A stretch of DNA of 24,894 nucleotides from the NCBI GenBank assembly GCA_030038885.1, contig JASHQY010000014.1:1-24894 (forward strand), given 5' to 3'. Origin of the DNA: Thermoplasmata archaeon (GTDB taxonomy: Archaea > Thermoplasmatota > Thermoplasmata > Lutacidiplasmatales > UBA184). Positions 1 through 7,391 of this stretch are shown in pieces. Every line of letters begins with the position of its first letter. Position 1 is the first letter of the stretch. The position numbers and the translations under genes were made by a program. Below the pieces are notes generated by a model. It searched no databases and was not told where the DNA came from. It saw only the letters and a program-made list of their open reading frames with translations.

Positions 1-877
1 ACCGGCCCCACGCGTCCGTCACGAGCACGAGGACCTCGGCGCGGGGGTCGAGGGCGCCCCGGATCGGCCCGGGGCCGGGCGGGTCGGGGACCGGACGGGC
101 GAGCCGGGACGCGAGGAGCGCGACCGCCCGGGCGACGCGCTCGGCGGCGGTCCCCCGGTCGACGCGCACCGGGTCCCGGCGCGGCGCGTCCTCGACGACC
201 GACCGCACGACCGTCGGCGACCCCGAACGGCCGACCGACCCGGGCGCCACGCCGAGGTCGGCGAGCGTCCAGCGCTCGATCGCGGACGCCGGGACCCGCC
301 CGCGGTCCTCGTCGGTGACCCGGCCCGGCTTCAGGATCTTCTCGCCCACGGTGAGCACGATCGGCGGCGAGGTCCGGTAGCTCGCCCACCCGTCCGCGGT
401 GTCGACCGTCACGTCGAGCGCGGTGCCGTCGGCGGCGCGGGCGATCGCGCGGGCGCCCGAGAGGACCGGTCGGCCGAGGAGCGCCGCCAGCTCCGGCGCG
501 ACCTGGCCGGTCTCGCTGTCGGTCGTCCACGCGCCGCCGAGCACCACGTCGGCGCCGACGCGGCCGACCGCGGCGGCCAGCGTTCGCGCGGTCGCGAGCG
601 TGTCGGACCCGGCGAGCCCGGGATCGGAGATCAGGACCGCCCGGTCCGCCCCGAGCGCGAGCGCGTCGCGGAGCGGCGTCGCCGCGTTGGGGGGCCCCAT
701 CGAGACGACGGCGACCCGCTCGCCCGGTCGGCGGAGCCGCAACGCGACCGTAAGCGCCCGCTGGTCGAACGGGTTCAGGAACAACTCGGCGCCCGCGCGC
801 ACGACCGTGCGCCGGACCGGGTCGAACCGCAGCGCGTCGAGGTCCGGCACGACCTTCACGAGCACCGCGAAGTCCAT
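1..877 (-). CDS. Electron transfer flavoprotein beta-type protein, probable EtfB-EtfA fusion (3' truncated by window)
   Basis: ETF carries electrons from flavin dehydrogenases to a quinone reductase or another acceptor. Translated on the minus strand from ATG at 877, the protein shows the ETF-beta pattern in order: an N-terminal VLVKVVPD strand (residues 5-12), NPFDQRA (35-41), GPPNAATPLRDALALGADRAVL (61-82) and GGAWTTDSETGQVAPELAALLGRP (about 114-137), which covers the AMP/FAD-binding fold. About 292 codons are visible and the frame is still open at base 1. Ordinary EtfB is about 250-265 residues, and from about residue 280 a new hydrophobic strand (EVLVLVTDAWG) begins that resembles the start of EtfA. 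I therefore infer a beta-alpha fusion, as reported in some archaea. A CTTATC box lies 33 bases upstream, so a short leader is likely. The family is near certain; the fusion is probable only. Confidence 0.85.
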   Translation of the reverse strand, partial: MDFAVLVKVVPDLDALRFDPVRRTVVRAGAELFLNPFDQRALTVALRLRRPGERVAVVSMGPPNAATPLRDALALGADRAVLISDPGLAGSDTLATARTLAAAVGRVGADVVLGGAWTTDSETGQVAPELAALLGRPVLSGARAIARAADGTALDVTVDTADGWASYRTSPPIVLTVGEKILKPGRVTDEDRGRVPASAIERWTLADLGVAPGSVGRSGSPTVVRSVVEDAPRRDPVRVDRGTAAERVARAVALLASRLARPVPDPPGPGPIRGALDPRAEVLVLVTDAWGR

Positions 878-910
878 CGCCCGACCGCCCGCGGGCAGCC
901 GACGCGGACG

Positions 911-916
911 GATAAG
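911..916. promoter_or_regulatory. TATA-like box shared by the divergent ETF and CPBP genes
   Basis: GATAAG on the plus strand, CTTATC on the minus strand. It ends 23 bases before the GTG at 940 (the leaderless spacing used across this window) and lies 33 bases before the ATG at 877. It is the only AT-rich patch in the 62-base divergent spacer. Confidence 0.55.
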
Positions 917-939
917 TACGGCCGCGCGGTCCGGCGCCC

Positions 940-1836
940 GTGGGCGCGGGCGCGTCGTCCTTTCGCGCGCCCGCGCCCGGCCCCTCGGTCGCCCGGTACG
1001 GGCTCGGGGTCGGGATCACCGCGTTCGCGATCCTCAGCCAGTACTTCGTGCCGGAGCGCTGGCCGGCCGCCGCGGGGCTCTACGGCTCGCTCGCGGGCGA
1101 CCTCTTCGTCGTCTACGGGATCCCGATCCTCGCGTTCGTGATCCTGATCGGGGTCGGGCCGCTCCGCGGGTGGGCCCGGCAGCTCGGCCCGGCGGCGATC
1201 GAGGGCCTGCGCTGGTACGGCGGGCTCGCGCTCCTCGGGCTCGCGATCACGCTCGTGCTGACCGTGGTCTACGAGGTCCTCGACCCCGCGGCGCTCCAGC
1301 TGCTCAGCCGCCCGAACCCCGCGCTGACCCAGGCGGCCGGGAACCCGTGGTTCTGGGTCGGGTTCTCGTTCGTGATCGGCGCGTTCGAGGAGACGATCTT
1401 CCGCGGCTGGATCTACGGGTTCTGGGAAGGTCGGGGCGCGGGGTGGGTCGGGCCGGCCCTCGGGTCGAGCGCGATCTTCGCGGGCCTGCACCTCTACTAC
1501 GGGACGACCTACGGCGTCGCGGCGCCGCTGATCTTCCCCTCGCTGTTCCTGCTCGGGTTCGCGTTCGCCGCCACCTACCACACGACCGGCGGCAACCTCG
1601 TCGTCGTCGCGATCCTCCACGGCGCGTACGACGCCGCGGCGTTCTACAGCCTCCTCAACCCGACGGGCGGGCTCCTGGCGCGGTACGTGCCGATCCTGAT
1701 CGGCGGGCTGCTCGCGCTCGTCCACTATTCCCGGTCCGGTCCACCGCTCTCCCGACCGCCGGCCGGCGCGATCGGGGGCGCTCAGACGCCGGGCGCCTCG
1801 AACAGCTCGACCCAGATCCCGTCCGGTCCCTCGTAG
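940..1836 (+). CDS. CPBP family intramembrane glutamic endopeptidase
   Basis: Membrane-embedded protease-like protein of the CPBP (CAAX protease/bacteriocin-processing, Rce1-like) family, 298 residues with several hydrophobic segments. The diagnostic motifs are all present: EETIFRGW with Glu150-Glu151 and Arg155, His184 in FAGLHLYYG, and His227 in the late HGAYD motif. Family members cleave prenylated or other membrane-bound substrates, or act as chaperone-like membrane factors; the substrate here is unknown. The GTG at 940 was chosen because a GATAAG box ends 23 bases before it. The last 55 bases overlap the convergent VOC gene, and residues beyond about 265 are a low-complexity Pro/Ser tail, so the functional domain ends before the overlap. 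Confidence 0.85.
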   Translation: MGAGASSFRAPAPGPSVARYGLGVGITAFAILSQYFVPERWPAAAGLYGSLAGDLFVVYGIPILAFVILIGVGPLRGWARQLGPAAIEGLRWYGGLALLGLAITLVLTVVYEVLDPAALQLLSRPNPALTQAAGNPWFWVGFSFVIGAFEETIFRGWIYGFWEGRGAGWVGPALGSSAIFAGLHLYYGTTYGVAAPLIFPSLFLLGFAFAATYHTTGGNLVVVAILHGAYDAAAFYSLLNPTGGLLARYVPILIGGLLALVHYSRSGPPLSRPPAGAIGGAQTPGASNSSTQIPSGPS

Positions 1837-2168
1837 AACGCCAGCACGACCTTTCCGTTCCGTCGCTGAGCGTGGACGCGTCGGGCTCCCGCGGCCGCGA
1901 CCCGACGGCCGGCCGCGGCGACGTCCTGCACGCGGAAGCCGAGGTGGTCGAGCCCTTCGCCCGCCGAGAACGGCGTCGCGAACCGGTGGCCGCGGGGGTA
2001 CCAGTTCAGCTCGAGCTGCTGGTGCGAGGTCGGATCCCGGAACAGCACCCACACGCCGCCGTCGGCCATCCGACCCCGGCGGACCTCCTCGAGCCCGAGC
2101 CCCCTCGTGACGAACCGAGCGGCCCGGGCGAGATTCGTGACGCGGATCCCCGCGTAGTCGAGATACAC
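1782..2168 (-). CDS. VOC superfamily (glyoxalase/bleomycin resistance-like) protein
   Basis: Single-domain vicinal-oxygen-chelate protein, 128 residues. It shows the paired beta-alpha-beta-beta-beta pattern: LDYAGIRVTNLARAARF at the N-terminus, the metal-site segment LDHLGFRVQD in the middle, and FYEGPDGIWVELFE at the C-terminus with the usual late glutamate. Close relatives include methylmalonyl-CoA epimerase, glyoxalase I and dioxygenases, and the sequence alone does not choose between them. The GTG at 2168 is preferred because a GCTATC box (minus strand, 2192-2197) ends 23 bases upstream, and longer in-frame extensions run through low-complexity sequence. Its 3' end overlaps the convergent CPBP gene by 55 bases. 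Confidence 0.8.
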   Translation of the reverse strand: MYLDYAGIRVTNLARAARFVTRGLGLEEVRRGRMADGGVWVLFRDPTSHQQLELNWYPRGHRFATPFSAGEGLDHLGFRVQDVAAAGRRVAAAGARRVHAQRRNGKVVLAFYEGPDGIWVELFEAPGV

Positions 2169-2191
2169 GCGGGGCCCAGGGGAACTCGGGA

Positions 2192-2197
2192 GATAGC
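2192..2197 (-). promoter_or_regulatory. TATA-like box for the VOC gene
   Basis: GCTATC read on the minus strand, 23 bases before the GTG at 2168, matching the leaderless spacing used elsewhere in the window. Confidence 0.4.
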
Positions 2198-2223
2198 CCT
2201 TCGGACGCGCGCCCCGGAACCGT

Positions 2224-2229
2224 CTTGTA
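2224..2229 (+). promoter_or_regulatory. TATA-like box for the CoA-binding protein gene
   Basis: CTTGTA ends 22 bases before the ATG at 2252, so the transcript is probably leaderless. Confidence 0.45.
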
Positions 2230-2251
2230 ACCGACCCCGCTCGCTCGCCCG

Positions 2252-2686
2252 ATGCTGCCGAGCGATGCGGAGATCCGCGCGGCCCTCGTCGGAGCCCGCA
2301 CGGTCGCGATCGTCGGGCTCTCCGACCGTCCGGAGCGCGACTCCCACGAGGTCGCCCGCTACCTCCGGTCCCAGGGGTACCGCGTGATCCCGGTGAACCC
2401 CGCGGTCTCCGCGGTGCTCGGGGAGCCGTCGTACCCCTCCGTCGCCGCGATCCCCCCGGAGATCCGCGTCGACCTCGTCGACGTCTTCCGCCGGAGCGAC
2501 CAGGTGCCCCCGATCGCCCGGGAATCGGTCCGCCGCGGGGTGAAGGTCCTCTGGATGCAGCTCGGGATCGAGAACTCCGAGGCGGCGGCGTACGTGCGCG
2601 GCGCCGGCGGCATGGCGTTCGAGGATCTCTGCCTGATGACCGAGCACCGCCGGCTGGGACTGCCCGCGGTCGGACCGGCCGCCTAG
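2252..2686 (+). CDS. CoA-binding domain protein (YccU-like)
   Basis: A 144-residue stand-alone CoA-binding Rossmann domain of the CoA_binding_2 type. The nucleotide-binding start TVAIVGLSDRPERDSHEVARYL (residues 17-38), the RVIPVNP strand, the VDLVDVFRRSDQVP segment and the late LWMQLGI and EDLCLMTEH segments follow the family in order and length. Homologues resemble the CoA-binding domain of succinyl-CoA synthetase alpha and ADP-forming acyl-CoA synthetases without a catalytic partner; their role is not firmly known. The ATG at 2252 has a CTTGTA box at leaderless distance. The polymer-forming gene starts 10 bases after its stop, so the two probably share a transcript. Confidence 0.85.
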   Translation: MLPSDAEIRAALVGARTVAIVGLSDRPERDSHEVARYLRSQGYRVIPVNPAVSAVLGEPSYPSVAAIPPEIRVDLVDVFRRSDQVPPIARESVRRGVKVLWMQLGIENSEAAAYVRGAGGMAFEDLCLMTEHRRLGLPAVGPAA

Positions 2687-2695
2687 GGAGCCCGC

Positions 2696-3502
2696 GTGTC
2701 GATCGCGTCCCCGCCGCCCCCGACCGCACCGACCGCTCCCGACCGGGCGGCGGCCGTCCGCGGGAGCGCGATCCGCGATTCCGGCACCGTGCGCCGCGAC
2801 GCGGTGCTCGCGACGACCTGGACCGCGACCGGGGTCGTGAAGGTCGAGGGCGACGTCGACGTGGGCTCGGGCACCGTGGACGGGCTCGTGTCGGTCGGGG
2901 GCCGGCTGACCGCCACCTCGCTGCGCGCCCGGGGAACGCTCGAGGTCGTCGGCGCGGTCGAGGTGCGGGACGACCTCGCGCTCGACGGCACGTTCCGCCT
3001 CGCGGGCGGGCTCCGCGCCGGGCGCCTGACGGCGCGGGGCACCGTGCGCGCCGCCGCCCCGGTGGTCGTCGACCGCACGGTCTTCGCGCGCGGGACGCTC
3101 GAAGCGCCGTCCGTCCGCGTCGGCGTGCTCGACCTCGTGGGGAGCGCCGAGATCCCGGGGGAGCTCGCGGCGGCGGCCGTCGTGCGGGCGCAGTTCCGCG
3201 GGGACTCGCACCTCGGGACCGTGCGGGCGCCCCGGACCGAGCTCCACGGCCCCCCGACGAGCCTGATCCCGACGCTCTGGCGCACGGTGTTCGGGGGATC
3301 GGCGAGCATCCACGTCGACCGGATCGAGGCCGACTCCGTCGAGCTGAGCGCGGTGGACGTCGGATTCGTGCACGCCCGGGAGATCGTGCTCGGCCCCGGC
3401 GCGCACGTCACGGCCGTCGAAGGGGCCGTCGTGCGGCGGTCCGCTACGAGCCGGATCGGGCCGGAGTCGCGGAGCCCGCCGCCCCCCGGGCTCCGCCGGT
3501 AG
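2696..3502 (+). CDS. Bactofilin-like polymer-forming (beta-helix) protein
   Basis: A 268-residue protein built from short beta-helical repeats rich in Gly, Val and Asp, such as VKVEGDVDVGSGTVDG, VSVGGRLTATSL, LEVVGAVEVRDDLALDG and IHVDRIEADSVELSAVDV. This pattern is typical of the polymer-forming cytoskeletal (bactofilin/CcmA-type) superfamily, whose members self-assemble into filaments. There is no signal peptide or membrane segment, so it is probably cytoplasmic. Residues 1-25 and the last 20 are disordered, Pro-rich tails, as in many bactofilins. The GTG start at 2696 lies 10 bases after the CoA-binding gene stop with GGGAG just upstream, so this one is probably translated from a ribosome-binding site within an operon. 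The fold is well supported; the function in an archaeal cell is inferred. Confidence 0.65.
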   Translation: MSIASPPPPTAPTAPDRAAAVRGSAIRDSGTVRRDAVLATTWTATGVVKVEGDVDVGSGTVDGLVSVGGRLTATSLRARGTLEVVGAVEVRDDLALDGTFRLAGGLRAGRLTARGTVRAAAPVVVDRTVFARGTLEAPSVRVGVLDLVGSAEIPGELAAAAVVRAQFRGDSHLGTVRAPRTELHGPPTSLIPTLWRTVFGGSASIHVDRIEADSVELSAVDVGFVHAREIVLGPGAHVTAVEGAVVRRSATSRIGPESRSPPPPGLRR

Positions 3503-3521
3503 CGCGCGAACGCCCCGGACT

Positions 3522-3527
3522 CTTATC
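3522..3527 (+). promoter_or_regulatory. TATA-like box for ileS
   Basis: CTTATC ends 24 bases before the ATG at 3552, consistent with a leaderless ileS transcript separate from the upstream pair. Confidence 0.55.
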
Positions 3528-3551
3528 TCCCCGGTCTCCGTCGCGCCCCCG

Positions 3552-6536
3552 ATGGCGGACGACGAGGAGGGGCCCGGCGCCCCCTCGCCGACCGAGGTGC
3601 AGGAGCGGGTGCTCCGGTACTGGGAGGCGACCGGGGTGCCGGCCCGCGCGTACGGCGGCCGGCCGGACGGACCGATCTTCCGGTTCACCGACGGTCCGCC
3701 CGGGGTCAACGGCCCCCCGCATCTCGGGCACACCGAGCCCGGGACCCTGAAGGACGTCCAGCTCCGGTACCGGCGGATGCGGGGCGACCGCATCGTGAGC
3801 GCGAAGGCCGGCTGGGACTGCCACGGGCTCCCGGTCGAGATCGCGATCGAGAAGAAGCACGGCCTCAAGTCGAAGCGGGAGATCGAGGCGTTCGGCGTCG
3901 AGGCGTTCTGCGAGGAGTGCCGCGCGACCGCGCTCGACTACGCGACCGTCTGGCGCGAGATGGCCCGGCGCCAGGGCTACTGGCTCGACTACGACCGCCC
4001 CTACCGCACGATGGACGCGCCGTACATCGAGAGCGTCTGGTGGGCGCTCAAGACGCTCTTCGACCGCGGTCTCCTCGAGAAGGGGCACTACGTCCTGCCG
4101 TACTGCCCGCGGTGCGAGACGACGCTCTCCTCCCACGAGGTCGCGCAGGGCTACCGCGAGGCGAGCGACCCGTCCGTGACCGTGCGCTTCCCGCTCGAGG
4201 ACGCCCCGCGGGACCTGCTCGTGTGGACGACGACCCCGTGGACCCTGCCCGCGAACCTCCTCGTGGTCGCGCACCCGGACCGGGAGTACGCGGTCGTGCG
4301 GCGTCCCGAGGGACGGGACGTCGTGCTCGCGTCCGACGCGCTGCCCCGCTACTTCCCCGAGGGCGCGGAGGTCGTCGCGCGGCTGACCGGCCGGGAGCTC
4401 GCCGGGGCCGCCTACCGGCCACCGTTCTCCGCCGCCGGCCCGGGACCCGGGCGCTACCGCGTCGTGCTCGACGGGTTCGTGAGCGCGACCGAGGGGACCG
4501 GCCTCGTGCACTGCGCCCCGAGCTTCGGGCCGGACGACTACCGGATCGGGGCGCGGGAGAAGGTCGGGGTCTTCGACCCACTCGACAGCCGCGGGGTCTT
4601 CGGCGAGGCGGTCGGGATCGTCCGGGGCCGGTCGTTCAAGGCTGCCGACCCGATCCTCCTCCACGACCTCGCGGCGCGGGGCCTCGTGGTCCGCTCCGAG
4701 ACGCTCCGGCACACCTACCCGTTCTGCTGGCGGTGCGACCACGCGCTGCTCTACCGGGCGATCGACTCGTGGTTCGTCCGCACGTCGCGGATCACCGACG
4801 CGCTCGTCCGGCACAACCGGGCGACCCGGTGGATCCCGCCGTACCTGAGGGACGGGCGGTTCGGGAACTTCCTCACCGAGGCGAAGGACTGGGCGCTCTC
4901 CCGCAGCCGCTACTGGGGGACGCCCCTGCCGGTCTGGGTCTGCGCCGAGGGCCACCCGACCTGCGTCGGCAGCTTCGCCGAGCTCGCGGAGCGGAGCGGC
5001 GCGCCGCTGCCCCCGGGGTTCGACCCGCACCGGGTGACGGTCGACCGGATCGTCCTACCCTGTGCGACGTGCGGCGCGCCGAGCCGCCGCGAACCGTACA
5101 CGATCGACGTCTGGTTCGATAGCGGGTCCGCGCCGTTCGCGCAGTACCACTACCCGTTCGAGCCCGGGCCGTTCGACCCCGCGGCCCCCCTCGACTACGT
5201 CTCCGAGGCGATCGACCAGACGCGGGGCTGGTTCTACACGCTGCTCGTGATCGCGACCGCGATCTTCGACCGGCCGGCGTTCCGCGTGAGCCTCACCCAC
5301 GAGTTCCTGCTCGAGGAGACCGGCCGGAAGATGTCGAAGTCGAAGGGCCAGGTCCTCGAGCCGCTCGCGCTGCTCGACCGGTTCGGCGGGGACGCGATCC
5401 GGTGGCTGTTCCTCTCGCAGGACTTCACGGCACCGATCCGCGTCGGGCCGACGACCCTCGAGAAGGCGGGCCACCGGACGCTCGGCACCCTGCGCAACGT
5501 CGTCGCGTTCCACCTCGAGAACGCGGCGGCCGACCGGCTCCCCCCGGCCGGGTCCGCCCCCGCGCCCGACGCGCGGCTCGACCGCTGGCTCCTCTCGCGC
5601 CTCGAGGCGACGCGGGAGGACGTGACCGCGGCGCTCGAGGCGTACGACCCGCGCCCCGCCGCGACCGCGCTGCGGGAGCTCGTCGACGACCTCTCGACGT
5701 GGTACGTGCGCCGGTCGCGGCCCCGGTTCTGGGCCCCGGCCGACCGGCCCGACCGCCGGGCCGCGCACGCGACGCTGTCCTACACGCTCGCCGAGGTCGC
5801 GCGCCTGTTCGCTCCGCTCGCCCCGTTCACGGCGGAGTGGGTCTTCCAGGAGGTGCGGGGGACGCGGTTCGAGGACGCGGAGGCGTCCGTCCACCTCGCC
5901 GGATGGCCGGCGCGCGGGGCCGAGCGCGACCGGACGCTCGAGGCCGGGATGGCCGAGCTCCGCGCGCTCGTGGAGGTCGGGCGCGAGCTGCGCCAGCGCG
6001 CGGGGGTGCGCTCGCGGATCCCGCTCGCGGAGCTCGTGCTCTTCGGCGAGGCCTCCGCCGAGCTCGAGGGCCTCGGCGCGGAGGGCCTCGAGCTCCTCGG
6101 TGACGAGCTGCACGTCAAGCGCGTCATCCGCGTCCCCGCGGCCGCGCGGGCGAACTACCCCGAGGCCGCGTGGGCGGTACGGGAGGAGGGCGGGCGGCCG
6201 ATCGCGGCGATCTCGCGGACCCCGTCGCCGGAGCTGCTCGAGGAGGGGCTGGCGCGCGAGGTCGCTCGACGGCTCCAGCAGGCCCGCAAGGAGCTCGGCC
6301 TCCGCTACCTCGACCGGATCCGGGTGACCGTCAGCGCGCCCGGGGCGCTCGGCGCCGCGTTGCGGGCCCGCCGGTCGAGCCTCGCGAGCGACCTCCTCGC
6401 CGAGCCGTTCGAGATCGTCGCGGAGCCGCTCGAGCCGGGCCCCGACGTGCGCTCGTGGGACATCGACGGGACCCGGGTCTCGGCGCGGATCGTCCGGGCG
6501 GTGCCCACCGACCCGCGCGCCGGGGCGGGCCCCTAG
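3552..6536 (+). CDS. ileS: Isoleucyl-tRNA synthetase
   Basis: Class Ia synthetase that charges tRNA-Ile with isoleucine. In the 994 residues I see the HIGH-type motif HLGH (57-60), GWDCHGLPVE (about 87), a Cys pair CPRC (about 185), the CP1 editing domain with TTPWTLPAN (about 225) and the GTGLVHCAPSFGPDDY editing segment (about 315) with its aspartates, further Cys pairs CWRC (about 393) and CATC (about 503), WFDSGS (about 521) and KMSKS (593-597). An anticodon-binding domain follows (about 680-850), then a C-terminal domain. Length and domain order match archaeal/eukaryotic-type IleRS, and the gene is intact. Its TAG stop shares a CTAG tetranucleotide with the convergent AMMECR1 stop. WCHGLPVE-type and editing motifs separate it from ValRS and LeuRS. 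Confidence 0.97.
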   Translation: MADDEEGPGAPSPTEVQERVLRYWEATGVPARAYGGRPDGPIFRFTDGPPGVNGPPHLGHTEPGTLKDVQLRYRRMRGDRIVSAKAGWDCHGLPVEIAIEKKHGLKSKREIEAFGVEAFCEECRATALDYATVWREMARRQGYWLDYDRPYRTMDAPYIESVWWALKTLFDRGLLEKGHYVLPYCPRCETTLSSHEVAQGYREASDPSVTVRFPLEDAPRDLLVWTTTPWTLPANLLVVAHPDREYAVVRRPEGRDVVLASDALPRYFPEGAEVVARLTGRELAGAAYRPPFSAAGPGPGRYRVVLDGFVSATEGTGLVHCAPSFGPDDYRIGAREKVGVFDPLDSRGVFGEAVGIVRGRSFKAADPILLHDLAARGLVVRSETLRHTYPFCWRCDHALLYRAIDSWFVRTSRITDALVRHNRATRWIPPYLRDGRFGNFLTEAKDWALSRSRYWGTPLPVWVCAEGHPTCVGSFAELAERSGAPLPPGFDPHRVTVDRIVLPCATCGAPSRREPYTIDVWFDSGSAPFAQYHYPFEPGPFDPAAPLDYVSEAIDQTRGWFYTLLVIATAIFDRPAFRVSLTHEFLLEETGRKMSKSKGQVLEPLALLDRFGGDAIRWLFLSQDFTAPIRVGPTTLEKAGHRTLGTLRNVVAFHLENAAADRLPPAGSAPAPDARLDRWLLSRLEATREDVTAALEAYDPRPAATALRELVDDLSTWYVRRSRPRFWAPADRPDRRAAHATLSYTLAEVARLFAPLAPFTAEWVFQEVRGTRFEDAEASVHLAGWPARGAERDRTLEAGMAELRALVEVGRELRQRAGVRSRIPLAELVLFGEASAELEGLGAEGLELLGDELHVKRVIRVPAAARANYPEAAWAVREEGGRPIAAISRTPSPELLEEGLAREVARRLQQARKELGLRYLDRIRVTVSAPGALGAALRARRSSLASDLLAEPFEIVAEPLEPGPDVRSWDIDGTRVSARIVRAVPTDPRAGAGP

Positions 6537-7141
6537 CCGGTCGTCCGACCGACCTCGCCGCCGGGCCGCTGCTCGGAGAACACCTCGGCCTCGAAGCGAC
6601 GGACCTGGACGCGGGGATCCCGCCATGCGCGCGGGGGAAGGCCCGCCTTCTCGCACGTGCCGTCGAGCAGCTCCTCCGCGGACCACCCCTGCTCCGGGGC
6701 GACCTGCGGCAGCAGGAGCCCGCTCCGTCCGTAGCCGTCCACGATCAGCCCGTCCCGACCGACCCGCACCTCGCGGACGATCTCCTCCGGACGGGTCGCC
6801 GCGATCGGGACCGGGACCGTCAGCGCCGAGACCTCGATCGTGAGCGTCCGGAGCTCGGACGCGGCGACGCGCGGGAACCGGGGGTCCTCGGTCGCCGCGG
6901 CGACCGCGGCCTCCCGGACCGCCCGTCCGAGCGGCAGCACCGGCAGCGGGAACCCGATGCACCCCCGGAGCCCGCCGTCGGGATACCGCCGCAGCGTGAC
7001 GAACGCGCCCCGCGGTTCGGCGAACACGGCGGGGAGCCCGGGGAGCGCGGTCCCCTCGGGGGCTCCCGGCCCCCCGAGCGCCGCGACCAGCGCCGCGCGC
7101 GCGAGCCGGACGGCCCGGGCCCCGTCGTCCGCGGAGAGCAT
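6533..7141 (-). CDS. AMMECR1 family protein
   Basis: Cytosolic protein of the AMMECR1/TTC-like family, 202 residues, the usual size in archaea. The invariant LRGCIG motif is at residues 58-63, followed by the conserved pattern of VREAAVAAATEDPRFPRV, an I-E-V-S-A-L strand, and GLIVDGYGRSGLLLPQVAPEQGW, where the family's LLPQV segment is clear. No biochemical function is established for the archaeal members; some genomes join it to a MEMO1-like domain, which is absent here. The ATG at 7141 gives a protein that starts directly at the first family helix. It is divergent from the L40e gene, with only a weak CTTTGC box (minus strand, about 7165-7170) upstream, and its stop overlaps the ileS stop. 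Confidence 0.9.
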   Translation of the reverse strand: MLSADDGARAVRLARAALVAALGGPGAPEGTALPGLPAVFAEPRGAFVTLRRYPDGGLRGCIGFPLPVLPLGRAVREAAVAAATEDPRFPRVAASELRTLTIEVSALTVPVPIAATRPEEIVREVRVGRDGLIVDGYGRSGLLLPQVAPEQGWSAEELLDGTCEKAGLPPRAWRDPRVQVRRFEAEVFSEQRPGGEVGRTTG

Positions 7142-7194
7142 CGCCGGGGCAGGCGGGGCGGGCGCAAAGGCGCTTCGCCGGGCCCCCTCGCAGG

Positions 7195-7201
7195 TTTTAT
7201 A
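7195..7201 (+). promoter_or_regulatory. TATA box for the L40e gene
   Basis: TTTTATA, among the closest consensus matches in the window, ends 26 bases before the ATG at 7228. It fits strong, probably leaderless transcription of a ribosomal protein gene. Confidence 0.65.
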
Positions 7202-7227
7202 GCCGGGGGAGGGTCCCCGCGGTCCCC

Positions 7228-7380
7228 ATGCCGTTCCCCGAGGCGGTCGACCGCCTGCTCAACAAGAAGATCTGCATGAACTGCTCGGCGCGGAACCCCC
7301 CGCGGGCGGTCCAGTGCCGCAAGTGCGGCTACAAGGGGCTCCGGGTGAAGTCCCGGGAGCGGTCGGGCAAGACCCAGTAG
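7228..7380 (+). CDS. rpl40e: Ribosomal protein L40e
   Basis: Large-subunit zinc-ribbon ribosomal protein, 50 residues, found only in archaea and eukaryotes (fused to ubiquitin in the latter). The zinc ligands are Cys16, Cys19, Cys30 and Cys33 in CMNC and CRKC, and the basic C-terminal tail (GYKGLRVKSRERSG) is typical and contacts rRNA. A TTTTATA box lies 26 bases before the ATG. The next gene, a glycosyltransferase on the opposite strand, ends 11 bases after the stop, so there is little room for a terminator. Identification is secure from size, Cys spacing and the N-terminal VDRLLNKKICMNC pattern. Confidence 0.95.
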   Translation: MPFPEAVDRLLNKKICMNCSARNPPRAVQCRKCGYKGLRVKSRERSGKTQ

Positions 7381-7391
7381 GGGGCCCGCCG

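Noticed and set aside
399..2387. Plus-strand frame covering the ETF gene, CPBP and VOC genes
   Set aside because: It overlaps well-supported genes in other frames and encodes only Arg/Ala/Ser-rich sequence.
3444..6962. Long minus-strand open frames across ileS
   Set aside because: They are antisense shadows of a fully motif-complete ileS and contain no domain.
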